The notes: a model not told the origin generated them from the sequence alone. 64,000 nucleotides of DNA from Agrobacterium tumefaciens (GCF_013318015.2 NZ_CP115841.1:1736001-1800000); one strand, 5' to 3'. Numbered from the stretch's first letter, positions 38,537 to 46,251 are shown. A program made the numbers and translations.

Positions 38537-39982
38537 TTAGAATAATCTTATAAAATCAATTTCATTCCTGAAATTCTGCATTTCCGCCTCCTTCTGCTGC
38601 GAGTCGGGAAGGCGAAGAAGATAGGAAGGGTGCACCGTGACAAAAAGCGTCCGCTCCCCCTGCATCGGTATCGGGCGACCCCTAACCTCGGAGAGCTTTT
38701 CCTTTCCGCCTGTCAGCGCATAAAGCGCAGTTGCACCCATGGCAACGATAAGCTTCGGCCGTACCAGCTCGATTTCCTTGTTAAGCCACCAGCGGCATTG
38801 CTGCACCTCGCCCGCATCCGGTCGCTGGTGAATGCGCCGCTTGCCGCGGGCCTCGTATTTGAAGTGTTTGACGGCGTTGGTGACATAAAGCTTTTTGCGG
38901 TCAATACCGGCTTCAACCAATGTCCGGTCGAACAGCTGACCAGCGGGACCGACTAAAGGTTTTCCGGCAAGATCCTCGTGATCTCCCGGCTGTTCCCCGA
39001 CGATCATCACTTTCGCATCCTCAGGTCCAATGCCGAACACCGTCTGCGTTGCCTTGCAATGTAGGGCGCAGCGCGTGCATTGGCCAGCCTCCCGCGCCAA
39101 TGAAGCGAGCGTACCGTCTGGCGCCGGTGGCGGCTCTTCACGCGCCGAGGCCGCGGCCTGCAGGCGGTGATGGAATGGTTGCGGCTGGCTCGCAGCCTTT
39201 GCCGCCATCTCCAGCACCCGCGCCTCGGCACCAAGAACGAGACCTGGAATAAGCTCGGCTTCCGGCAAATTTTTCCAGTATTTCTTTGGCATCTCTGCCG
39301 TCATCGCTTTTATCTTCAGACGCGCCGGATTGAATATGTTGGCATAATAGGTTCGCCACAGCTCGTCCGTTTCATCCGTCAGCTCAGGCTTGGACGCGGC
39401 CTGCCGCGATGTCTCCAGCACGTTTCCGTCCCACCGCGCGGAGCCGTTCGGTGTCGCGATCAGCCAGTCCATATCCGTGAACCGCCGCTGGAAAAACGGG
39501 GCCGTGCGCTCGACGATGAAGTGATCCGGCTCGAACCATGCGACGAAGCGCCGCCGCCCGCCCTGCCCCTGCGGCAAGGATAATTCCTTGAAGCGAACAA
39601 AGGCCGTCATCTTGTGACAATCGCGGCGGACCGATTTTTCAAGCTGCCGGGCTTCGGAAACATCCGCATCGGACTTGAACTGCAACAGGGCGCGATCCCG
39701 CTTCAGCCGCCACAGCAACCGGTAAAGCAGTGCGAAACGACCCGGATCGCTATGACAGATAATCGCTTGCGCCAAAGTCACGAAGGAGGCTGGAACGGAC
39801 ACCTGCACGTCATCCGCACGGGCCGCCGGCAAAGGCTCTCCGGCAAAATCGAGAAGCCCGGCTTTCTCATCCCGCAACCGCCAGTCAATCGCCTCCGGCG
39901 GCACATTGGCGGCGAGAGCCGCGCGCGCCGCATCACGCCACTCGCCGAAATCGCCCCGCCCTTCCAGAACCGGGCCGTACAT
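38537..39982 (-). CDS. udgX: DUF4130 domain fused to UdgX uracil-DNA glycosylase/crosslinker
   Basis: A protein of about 481 residues with two parts. The N-terminal roughly 250 residues match the putative DNA-metabolism family TIGR03915/DUF4130 (FVRFKELSLP; RFVAWFEPDHFIVERTAPFFQRRF). From about residue 285 a family-4-like uracil-DNA glycosylase domain of the UdgX type begins. It has Fe-S-type cysteines (CTRCALHC; QQCRWWL), motif A GEQPGDHEDLAGKPLVGPAGQLFD, and the diagnostic KRRIHQRP loop. In characterised UdgX the His of that loop binds covalently to the uracil site in DNA. The C-terminal motif is HPSYLLRLPD. The ATG overlaps the stop codon of the radical SAM gene (TGATG); a GTG three bases earlier is possible. 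The two genes form an operon with a LexA box in front. Confidence 0.93.
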   Translation of the reverse strand: MYGPVLEGRGDFGEWRDAARAALAANVPPEAIDWRLRDEKAGLLDFAGEPLPAARADDVQVSVPASFVTLAQAIICHSDPGRFALLYRLLWRLKRDRALLQFKSDADVSEARQLEKSVRRDCHKMTAFVRFKELSLPQGQGGRRRFVAWFEPDHFIVERTAPFFQRRFTDMDWLIATPNGSARWDGNVLETSRQAASKPELTDETDELWRTYYANIFNPARLKIKAMTAEMPKKYWKNLPEAELIPGLVLGAEARVLEMAAKAASQPQPFHHRLQAAASAREEPPPAPDGTLASLAREAGQCTRCALHCKATQTVFGIGPEDAKVMIVGEQPGDHEDLAGKPLVGPAGQLFDRTLVEAGIDRKKLYVTNAVKHFKYEARGKRRIHQRPDAGEVQQCRWWLNKEIELVRPKLIVAMGATALYALTGGKEKLSEVRGRPIPMQGERTLFVTVHPSYLLRLPDSQQKEAEMQNFRNEIDFIRLF

Positions 39983-41214
39983 CACAGCAGCGATAATTGT
40001 TCGGGCTGCGGAGCAAACATCGCTCGCAAATCCGGCCGTTCAGTCAGCTTGCCCGGCGTCCAGCCCTCGGCAACGATGAAGGCCTTCACCTTTTTCAGGG
40101 AAACGCCGAAGCGGGCGATATCCTCCAGCCGCAATCGGCGAAACCGGCGTGAAGACAGGATCGAGGCGACCGTCTTGGTACCGAAGCCGGGCACGCGCAG
40201 CAATATTTCGCGATCCGCCACGTTCACGTCCACTGGAAAACGGTCGCGATTTTTCAGCGCCCAGGCAAGCTTCGGATCTATATCGAGATCGAGCATTCCG
40301 TTACCGCCGATCGCGGTTATTTCACCAATGTCGAACCCATAAAAACGATAGAGCCAGTCGGCCTGATAAAGCCTGTGTTCCCGCATCAAAGGCGGCTTGA
40401 TGAGCGGCAGGTTCTTCGACGAATCCGGAATGGGGCTGAAAGCCGAATAATAGACGCGCCGCAAACCATAGCTGCCATAAAGCCGGGCGCTGGTGGACAG
40501 AATGGTGCTGTCATCAGCCCCATCCGCCCCAACGATCATCTGCGTGCTCTGTCCGGCAGGCGCAAAACGTTTGGTCTTTCGCGTCCTGACTGTCGGCTCC
40601 CCCGCCTCCTCGATCTTCAGGCGGATATCAGCCATCGAGCGGCGAATATTGGCGGGCTGCTTTTCCGGCGCAAAACGGCTGACGCCGCTATCAGTCGGCA
40701 ATTCGATGTTGATCGATAGCCGGTCGGCGTAAAGCCCCGCTTCCTCAATAAGCTTTGGCGATGCTTCGGGAATGGATTTCAGATGGATGTAGCCGCGAAA
40801 GCCATGCGTGACGCGCAGTTCCCGCGCCACCCGCACCATCTCTTCCATCGTATGATCGGATGAGCGGATAATGCCGGAAGAGAGAAACAGCCCCTCGATA
40901 TAGTTGCGCCGATAGAACTCCAGCGTCAGCCACACCACCTCCTCGGCAGTAAACCGCGCCCGCTCGACATTGCTCGAAGAACGATTGATGCAATAGGCGC
41001 AATCATAGATACAGAAATTGGTGAGCAGTATCTTCAGGAGCGAAATGCAGCGCCCGTCCGGCGCATAGGCATGGCATATGCCCGACCCCTCCGTGGAGCC
41101 AAGTCCGCCGGATGCAGCAGAGCTGCGTTTCGTCGTGCCGCTGGAGGCACAGGACGCATCGTATTTGGCCGCATCGGAAAGAATGGCCAGCCGTTGCCTG
41201 ATTGACTTCTTCAT
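39982..41214 (-). CDS. Radical SAM protein, putative DNA modification/repair (TIGR03916 type)
   Basis: A protein of about 410 residues with the CxxxCxxC iron-sulfur signature of radical SAM enzymes (CIYDCAYC, about residue 75). The C-terminal region resembles helix-hairpin-helix DNA-binding segments (LLRVPGFGTKTVASILSSRRFRRLRLEDI). This combination is the TIGR03916 family, which is regularly paired with the DUF4130/UdgX gene, as here by a TGATG overlap. The chemistry is unknown; a lesion-repair role like that of spore photoproduct lyase is an inference. The ATG at 41214 lies just after a LexA box and very close to the predicted transcription start. No Shine-Dalgarno is visible, so translation may be leaderless. 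A GTG at 41226 lies inside the LexA box and is less likely. Confidence 0.9.
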   Translation of the reverse strand: MKKSIRQRLAILSDAAKYDASCASSGTTKRSSAASGGLGSTEGSGICHAYAPDGRCISLLKILLTNFCIYDCAYCINRSSSNVERARFTAEEVVWLTLEFYRRNYIEGLFLSSGIIRSSDHTMEEMVRVARELRVTHGFRGYIHLKSIPEASPKLIEEAGLYADRLSINIELPTDSGVSRFAPEKQPANIRRSMADIRLKIEEAGEPTVRTRKTKRFAPAGQSTQMIVGADGADDSTILSTSARLYGSYGLRRVYYSAFSPIPDSSKNLPLIKPPLMREHRLYQADWLYRFYGFDIGEITAIGGNGMLDLDIDPKLAWALKNRDRFPVDVNVADREILLRVPGFGTKTVASILSSRRFRRLRLEDIARFGVSLKKVKAFIVAEGWTPGKLTERPDLRAMFAPQPEQLSLL

Positions 41215-41220
41215 GGTTAT

Positions 41221-41251
41221 GTTCACTATATGTTCTATTGAAAAATGTCAA
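41221..41251 (-). promoter_or_regulatory. SOS promoter: LexA box over the radical SAM-udgX promoter
   Basis: GTTC (41221-41224), seven bases, GTTC (41232-41235) is a perfect alphaproteobacterial LexA box. On the minus strand a consensus -35 TTGACA (41251-41246) precedes -10 candidates TATAGT (15-base spacer) or TAGTGA (17-base spacer), both inside the box. Confidence 0.75.
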
Positions 41252-41301
41252 TCTCATCTGTTAAAGCCCTGAACGAATGCAAGAAAATGCCCGTCTCAAA
41301 T

Positions 41302-41330
41302 TTGCTGGCATTTCGTTGTCGTCTTCTGAT
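41302..41330 (+). promoter_or_regulatory. Predicted greA promoter
   Basis: TTGCTG (41302-41307) and CTGATA or TCTGAT near 41324-41330, at 16-18 base spacing. The match is moderate. The predicted start is near 41338, upstream of the leader hairpin. Confidence 0.4.
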
Positions 41331-41358
41331 ATAGTCGGCTTAGTTATGATTTTGGCAT

Positions 41359-41394
41359 GGTTCCGGAGTTCCCCTCCGGAACCTGTTTCTTTTT
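41359..41394 (+). terminator. Intrinsic terminator inside the greA leader (GraL-like attenuator)
   Basis: GGTTCCGGA (41359-41367) pairs with TCCGGAACC (41375-41383) around a seven-base loop. TGTTTCTTTTT follows. It stands between the predicted promoter and the greA ATG at 41436, so it should release a short RNA of about 55-60 bases or control read-through. Confidence 0.65.
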
Positions 41395-41435
41395 GTGTCT
41401 GCAAGTAAAGCGACAGGACTGCGAAGGATAAAAAA

Positions 41436-41912
41436 ATGGTAGAAAAAGTACCGATGACGCACGGTGGATTCATCAAGCTGCAGGAGGAGCTGCGCTTTCG
41501 CCAGCAGGAGGAGCGTCCCCGTATCATCGAGGCAATTGCGGAGGCGCGCGCCCATGGCGACCTTTCGGAAAATGCCGAATACCACGCTGCCAAGGAAGCC
41601 CAGAGCCATAACGAAGGCCGCATCACTGAACTCGAAGACTTGACCGCACGCGCGGAAGTCATCGACCTTTCCAAGATGTCCGGTTCCAAGATCAAGTTCG
41701 GCGCCACCGTCAAGCTGATCGACGAGGATAGCGACGAGGAAAGAATCTATCAGATCGTTGGCGACCAGGAAGCCGATGTGAAGGCTGGACGCATTTCCAT
41801 TTCCTCGCCCATCGCCCGCGCCCTCATCGGCAAGGAAGTCGGTGACAGCATCGAAGTCAACGCACCGGGCGGCGCCAAGGGTTACGAGATTCTCGCCGTA
41901 CAGTGGGGCTGA
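41436..41912 (+). CDS. greA: Transcription elongation factor GreA
   Basis: GreA rescues backtracked RNA polymerase by stimulating transcript cleavage. The 158-residue protein has the N-terminal antiparallel coiled coil to about residue 75. Its tip carries the acidic catalytic pair in [20 protein letters not shown]. The C-terminal FKBP-like domain ([38 protein letters not shown]) binds the polymerase. Length and motifs are normal. A terminator-like hairpin in its leader suggests attenuation, as reported for E. coli greA. It is followed by lpsB after a strong UUCG-type hairpin. Confidence 0.97.
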   Translation: MVEKVPMTHGGFIKLQEELRFRQQEERPRIIEAIAEARAHGDLSENAEYHAAKEAQSHNEGRITELEDLTARAEVIDLSKMSGSKIKFGATVKLIDEDSDEERIYQIVGDQEADVKAGRISISSPIARALIGKEVGDSIEVNAPGGAKGYEILAVQWG

Positions 41913-41923
41913 TCTGCCCTTTC

Positions 41924-41952
41924 ATGCAATGCGCCCTTCGGGCGCATTGCAT
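41924..41952. other. Perfect hairpin between greA and lpsB
   Basis: ATGCAATGCGCC and its exact complement, separated by five bases (CTTCG), form a 12-bp stem. No T-run follows, so it may stabilise the greA 3' end or terminate only weakly. Confidence 0.6.
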
Positions 41953-42003
41953 TGATATCCTGAACTGAAAATCCTGCCTTAGCCGCAAAGACGGAAGCCC
42001 ATC

Positions 42004-43059
42004 TTGTCCCACGCCAGTCTGAAAGATGTGCAGGTGCTTGCGCCGAACTTCAAGCGCAGGCTCTCCGGCGTTACCTCCACCATCGTTCAGCTTATTCCGG
42101 TACAAAACCGGCTGGGTCAGAAAGTGGCCGTCATCGGCCCGGGCCTGCCGCAGCATCTGCCACATGTGCGCTTCCGTGATCTGTGGCGGCTCTGGCAAAA
42201 CGGCCCGCTCAGCGGTCCGCGCATCTGGCACGCCCGCCGCAATCTCGAAATGTTGCCTGGCATTCTCATGCGTGACGTGCTGCGCATGAAGGTAAGGCTG
42301 ATGTTCACCTCGGCGGCGCAAAGGCGACATTCCGCCTATACCCGCTTTCTGATTTCAAAAATGGATGCGGTCGTCGCGACAAGCGGCCGCTCAGGCTCGT
42401 TTCTGGAAGTACCACACAGCGTCGTCATGCATGGCGTCGATACCGAGCTGTTTCATCCCGCAACCGGCCCGGAGGATACGATCGCTTCGACCGGCCTGCC
42501 GGGACAATTTCTCATCGGATGTTTCGGACGGGTGCGCCACCAGAAGGGAACAGACCTTTTCGTGCGCGCCATGATCGAACTTCTGCCCGACTATCCCGAA
42601 TGGACGGCCGTCATCTCCGGCCGCGTGACCGCAGAGCACAAGGCCTTCGCCGACAAGCTCGTGGCCGATGTCGCAGCAGCCGGTCTTGCGGACCGCATCG
42701 CGTTTCAGGGCGAGGTGGACGACATCAAGCCCTGGTATCGGCGGCTAACCCTCTATGTCGCACCGTCACGCAACGAGGGCTTTGGCCTGACGCCACTGGA
42801 AGCCATGGCGTCCGAGACGGCTGTCGTTGCCAGCAATGCCGGCGCCTATGAGGAAATGATCGTCAAGGGCGAGACCGGCATGGTCGTTGAGGCCGGCGAC
42901 TACGCGTCCCTGCGGGATGCCATTAAAACCTATCTTGCCGATCCCGCACTCGCCAGGGACCATGCCCGTGCCGGACTTTCGCATGTGCGCACTGCATTTC
43001 CGCTGGAAAAAGAGGCGACGAGCCTCGGCACGATCTACGACGCGTTGCGGCGCGGGTAA
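42004..43059 (+). CDS. lpsB: LPS core glycosyltransferase, group 4 (GT-B)
   Basis: A 351-residue glycosyltransferase, probably LpsB, the core mannosyltransferase of Sinorhizobium (LpcC in Rhizobium leguminosarum). It is a GT-B enzyme. The C-terminal nucleotide-sugar half shows FLIGCFGRVRHQKGTDLFVRAMIELLP, then the acceptor/donor motif APSRNEGFGLTPLEAMASETAVVASNAGAYEE with the EX7E glutamates. The length equals that of known LpsB, and the greA-lpsB...lrp order matches the S. meliloti locus, here without lpsEDC. The start is a TTG with GGAAG six bases upstream; I see no better ATG. Confidence 0.88.
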   Translation: MSHASLKDVQVLAPNFKRRLSGVTSTIVQLIPVQNRLGQKVAVIGPGLPQHLPHVRFRDLWRLWQNGPLSGPRIWHARRNLEMLPGILMRDVLRMKVRLMFTSAAQRRHSAYTRFLISKMDAVVATSGRSGSFLEVPHSVVMHGVDTELFHPATGPEDTIASTGLPGQFLIGCFGRVRHQKGTDLFVRAMIELLPDYPEWTAVISGRVTAEHKAFADKLVADVAAAGLADRIAFQGEVDDIKPWYRRLTLYVAPSRNEGFGLTPLEAMASETAVVASNAGAYEEMIVKGETGMVVEAGDYASLRDAIKTYLADPALARDHARAGLSHVRTAFPLEKEATSLGTIYDALRRG

Positions 43060-43090
43060 GCGCCGGCGCAATCACTCAAAGGTCCGCCGA

Positions 43091-43558
43091 TCAGATTTCC
43101 ACCAGACCGACGCGCTTGACCTGACGGATGGTGAGCATGGTGCGCACGGTGTCGACGTTTTCGTCCGCTGTCAGAACCTCGATGACGAAATCCTGAAACT
43201 CGGTCAGGTTTCTGGCGATGCAATGCAGAAGGAAATCGCTTTCGCCGGATACCATCCAGGCCTGGCGCACCAGCGACCATCCGGCCGTCGCCGCTGCAAA
43301 GGCTTTCAGATTGCTGTCCGACTGGCGCTTGAGGCCGACCATGCAGAAGGCAACGAGATCGAAACCGAGCTTCGGCGCGTTCAACATGGCGTGATAACCC
43401 TCGATCACGTCGGCTTCTTCCAGCTTGCGGACGCGCCTGAGGCACGGCGGCGCGGAAATACCGACCCGTTCGGCCAGTTCCACGTTGGTCATGCGCCCGT
43501 CGCGCTGCAATTCGCGCAGGATTTTCAGATCGATGGCATCGAGTTCGACGCTGGTCAC
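43091..43558 (-). CDS. lrp: Lrp/AsnC family transcriptional regulator
   Basis: A 155-residue regulator of the feast/famine family. The N-terminal winged helix-turn-helix (LDAIDLKILRELQRDGRMTNVELAERVGISAPPCLRRVRKLEEADVIEGY) binds DNA. The C-terminal RAM/AsnC ligand domain (GWSLVRQAWMVSGESDFLLHCIARNLTEFQDFV) binds an amino acid effector. A GTG start at 43558 follows GAGGA at eight bases; upstream in-frame ATGs would add residues that do not fit the family. It is convergent with lpsB and divergent from trxB, as in S. meliloti. Confidence 0.93.
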   Translation of the reverse strand: MTSVELDAIDLKILRELQRDGRMTNVELAERVGISAPPCLRRVRKLEEADVIEGYHAMLNAPKLGFDLVAFCMVGLKRQSDSNLKAFAAATAGWSLVRQAWMVSGESDFLLHCIARNLTEFQDFVIEVLTADENVDTVRTMLTIRQVKRVGLVEI

Positions 43559-43812
43559 GGAGAGGTTCCTCGTTAAGCCGGAGAACTTCCTTGTACTACC
43601 AGGCGCAGGATTCGCAACAATATGCCGCCGGCCGGTCACAAAATTGCGCGCGCATCCACAACTGCCTTGTTGGTAACGCAAGGCTGCCCTTGAATAAAGG
43701 CACTAGACAACCTTAAATACCGGGCAACGAAGGGGTTGCGGCCTGTCCACCGTGCTTCGGCTGGAATGTTCTGCTGCCGAAAGGCCCCGCTACTTTAAAA
43801 AGGATTGTTTCC

Positions 43813-44787
43813 ATGTCTGCCCGCCATACCAAGGTATTGATCATTGGCTCTGGTCCCGCCGGTTATACCGCGGCGATCTACGCGGCCCGCGCAATGCTGA
43901 AACCCGTGCTGATTGCCGGCATGGAACAGGGTGGCCAGCTGATGATCACCACCGATGTCGAAAACTATCCGGGCTTTGCCGATCCGATCCAGGGCCCCTG
44001 GCTGATGGACCAGATGCTGAAGCAGGCGACGCATGTGGGTGCGGAAATCGTCAGCGACCTCGTGACCGAAGTCGAAACCAACACGCGCCCCTTCGTGGTC
44101 AAGACCGATTCCGGTCAGGTCTGGACCGCCGACACGCTGATCATCGCAACAGGCGCAAAGGCCAAGTGGCTCGGCATCGAGAGTGAGCAGCACTTTCAGG
44201 GCTTCGGCGTTTCCGCCTGCGCCACCTGCGACGGTTTCTTCTATCGCAACAAGGATGTGATCGTGGTCGGCGGCGGCAACTCTGCCGTGGAGGAAGCGCT
44301 CTATCTCGCCCATATCGCCAAGTCCGTAACCGTCGTGCACCGCCGCGACAGTTTCCGCTCGGAGAAAATCCTTCAGGAACGGCTCTTCGCCAAGGAAAAC
44401 GTCAAGATCCTGTGGAATACGGAAATCGCCGAAATCACCGGCGCTCCCGCCAAGCCGCCAATGCCACCCTCTGTTTCGGGTGTGCGACTGCGTGACACCA
44501 AGACCGGTGTGATCAGCGATACGCCCATCGACGGCGTCTTCGTCGCCATCGGCCACGCGCCGGCCGTCGAACTGTTCAAGGGCAAGGTGAAGCTCAAGGA
44601 CAATGGCTACATGTGGACCGCGCCCGATTCCACCGCTACCGACGTGGAAGGTATTTTCGCCGCCGGCGACGTTACCGACGACATATACCGTCAGGCCATC
44701 ACCGCCGCCGGTATGGGCTGTATGGCCGCCCTTGAAGCAGAACGGTACCTCACCGCGCAGCAGCCGCTTGCGGTAGCAGCCGAATAA
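43813..44787 (+). CDS. trxB: Thioredoxin reductase
   Basis: TrxB reduces thioredoxin with NADPH through FAD. The 324-residue protein shows the FAD loop GSGPAGYTAAIYAARA, the redox-active pair Cys136-Cys139 in SACATCDG, the NADPH loop VVGGGNSAVEEALYL with HRRDSFR, and the C-terminal GIFAAGDVTDDIYRQAITAAGMGCMAALEAERYL. Length is typical of the low-molecular-weight class. The LysR gene lsrB begins 18 bases after it and is probably cotranscribed. LsrB is known to act in redox control, so the pairing makes sense. Confidence 0.98.
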   Translation: MSARHTKVLIIGSGPAGYTAAIYAARAMLKPVLIAGMEQGGQLMITTDVENYPGFADPIQGPWLMDQMLKQATHVGAEIVSDLVTEVETNTRPFVVKTDSGQVWTADTLIIATGAKAKWLGIESEQHFQGFGVSACATCDGFFYRNKDVIVVGGGNSAVEEALYLAHIAKSVTVVHRRDSFRSEKILQERLFAKENVKILWNTEIAEITGAPAKPPMPPSVSGVRLRDTKTGVISDTPIDGVFVAIGHAPAVELFKGKVKLKDNGYMWTAPDSTATDVEGIFAAGDVTDDIYRQAITAAGMGCMAALEAERYLTAQQPLAVAAE

Positions 44788-44805
44788 CCGAAAGGCAGGA
44801 TAGGC

Positions 44806-45708
44806 ATGGCAATGCCATTGGACTGGGATAAACTGCGCATTTTTCATGCCGCAGCCGAAGCGGGGTCTTTCACCCACGCTGCCGACAAGCTGCATTTGTC
44901 CCAGTCGGCCATCAGCCGCCAGGTCAGCGCGCTGGAACAGGATGTTGGCGTGAAGCTGTTTCACCGCCACGCCAGAGGTCTTATCCTCACCGAGCAGGGC
45001 GAACTGCTGTATCGCACCGCCCATGACGTGTTGCTAAAGCTCGAAACCGTCAAGATGCAACTGACCGAAACGACGGAGAAGCCGAGCGGCAAGCTGCGCG
45101 TGACGACGACGGTTGGTCTCGGCCAGGGCTGGCTCACGGACAAGGTGCAGGAATTCCTGCAGCTCTATCCGGAAATGTCGATCCAGCTGATCCTCGACAA
45201 TGAGGAGCTGGATGTGAACATGCGCCACGCCGATTGCGCCATCCGCCTGCGCCAGCCGCAACAGTCCGACCTTATCCAGCGCAAGCTGTTCACGGTGCAC
45301 ATGCACGTCTATGCGGCGCCGTCCTACATCAACCGCCACGGCGAGCCGCAGTCGATCGAGGATCTGGACAACCACCGCATCATCTCCTTCGGCGAACCGG
45401 CACCCAACTATCTGCTTGATGTCAACTGGTTGGAAAATGCGGGACGCTCGTCGGACAACACCCGCATTCCGCATCTTCAGATCAACAGCCAGACCTCGAT
45501 CAAGCGCGCCTGCCTGCTGGGAATAGGTATCGCCTGTTTGCCGGATTACATCGTCGGGCGCGATCCGGGATTGATTCAGTTGTCGCTTGCCGCCGATATT
45601 CCCTCGTTCGACACCTACTTCTGTTACCCGGACGAGATGAAAAACGCTGCAAAACTGAAAGCCTTCCGCGACTTCGTCGTTGCCAAGGCACGGAACTGGA
45701 ACTTCTGA
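44806..45708 (+). CDS. lsrB: LysR-type regulator LsrB/VtlR
   Basis: A 300-residue LysR-type regulator with the N-terminal helix-turn-helix (LRIFHAAAEAGSFTHAADKLHLSQSAISRQVSALEQDVGVKLFHRHARG) and a periplasmic-binding-like effector domain. Position directly after trxB and before tandem AbcR sRNA genes identifies it as the orthologue of S. meliloti LsrB, Brucella VtlR and Agrobacterium VtlR. These regulate redox, LPS and fucose-type transport functions and activate an abcR gene. Several cysteines (ADCAIRL, RACLLG, IACLPD, YFCYPD) are present; S. meliloti LsrB senses peroxide through cysteines. A hairpin (45772-45792) follows the stop codon. Confidence 0.93.
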   Translation: MAMPLDWDKLRIFHAAAEAGSFTHAADKLHLSQSAISRQVSALEQDVGVKLFHRHARGLILTEQGELLYRTAHDVLLKLETVKMQLTETTEKPSGKLRVTTTVGLGQGWLTDKVQEFLQLYPEMSIQLILDNEELDVNMRHADCAIRLRQPQQSDLIQRKLFTVHMHVYAAPSYINRHGEPQSIEDLDNHRIISFGEPAPNYLLDVNWLENAGRSSDNTRIPHLQINSQTSIKRACLLGIGIACLPDYIVGRDPGLIQLSLAADIPSFDTYFCYPDEMKNAAKLKAFRDFVVAKARNWNF

Positions 45709-45771
45709 CGTTTAAATAGGCCAGCGCCACGAAATATCATACTAATTCATGGGGTTGGCCGTCCCAAGATG

Positions 45772-45792
45772 GCGGCGCGCCAGACGCGCCGC
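45772..45792 (+). terminator. Hairpin after lsrB
   Basis: GCGGCGCG (45772-45779) pairs exactly with CGCGCCGC (45785-45792). No strong T-run follows, so termination is uncertain. Confidence 0.45.
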
Positions 45793-45870
45793 ACTTCAGC
45801 TTTGCACATAAATTATACCGGAAATATCCAGACCTGCATCGCACGCATGCCTGACCTGCACAAAAAAGAG

Positions 45871-45899
45871 TTGTTTCGTGCACAAAAAAGCACCATATC
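45871..45899 (+). promoter_or_regulatory. Promoter of the first AbcR sRNA
   Basis: TTGTTT (45871-45876), 17 bases, CATATC (45894-45899). The predicted start is near 45905. A TGCAC/GTGCA dyad (45857-45882) overlaps the -35 and could be an LsrB/VtlR site. Confidence 0.6.
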
Positions 45900-45904
45900 G
45901 CTCT

Positions 45905-46022
45905 CAGTTGATGCACACGGTGGCTTTTCCTCCCAGTTCCACCGCATCAGCTGTTCCCCTCTGGAGGTTTTTGACCTTCACACTTAAAGGGCCCTGGATT
46001 TATCCGGCGGCCCTCTTTTTTT
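45905..46022 (+). ncRNA. abcR: AbcR-family small RNA, first copy
   Basis: An sRNA gene of about 118 bases, lying in the lsrB-arsR gap where Agrobacterium AbcR1/AbcR2 and S. meliloti Smr15C1/C2 are encoded. AbcR RNAs pair with ABC-transporter mRNAs with the help of Hfq. The conserved core CAGCTGTTCCCCTCTGGAGG (45948-45967) is identical to that of the second copy and includes an anti-Shine-Dalgarno CCCCTC. The terminator pairs AGGGCC with GGCCCT (45988-46014), then CTTTTTTT. I cannot say from sequence which copy carries the number 1. Confidence 0.85.
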
Positions 46023-46070
46023 ACCCGCAAGAATTTTCTCCAATTTGGCGAAATATCGCATGATGCAACC

Positions 46071-46099
46071 TTGTTTTGCATTCTTGCCACTCCCATATT
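46071..46099 (+). promoter_or_regulatory. Promoter of the second AbcR sRNA
   Basis: TTGTTT (46071-46076), 17 bases, CATATT (46094-46099). It is nearly identical in sequence and spacing to the promoter of the first copy. Confidence 0.6.
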
Positions 46100-46105
46100 T
46101 CAATC

Positions 46106-46203
46106 AGCTGTCACGCCTGCCTATGCACGCGACAGCTGTTCCCCTCTGGAGGTTTTAACCTTCAAACTCATTGGCCGCGGAGAAATCCGGCGGCCATTTT
46201 TTT
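46106..46203 (+). ncRNA. abcR: AbcR-family small RNA, second copy
   Basis: The tandem sRNA gene, about 98 bases. It repeats the 20-base core (46133-46152) and the following TTTT-ACCTTCA segment. The terminator pairs TGGCCG with CGGCCA (46172-46196), then seven T residues. The region 5' of the core differs from the first copy, which may give the two RNAs different targets. Confidence 0.85.
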
Positions 46204-46251
46204 GCGCGCTGTTTTCGGCCCGGGCGACTACCTCACAGAGACGTGAATTGT

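Noticed and set aside
45738..46205. The repeated CTGTTCCCCTCTGGAGG units as a CRISPR-like or transposon repeat
   Set aside because: There are only two copies, each embedded in a promoter-core-terminator unit, which is the AbcR sRNA arrangement.
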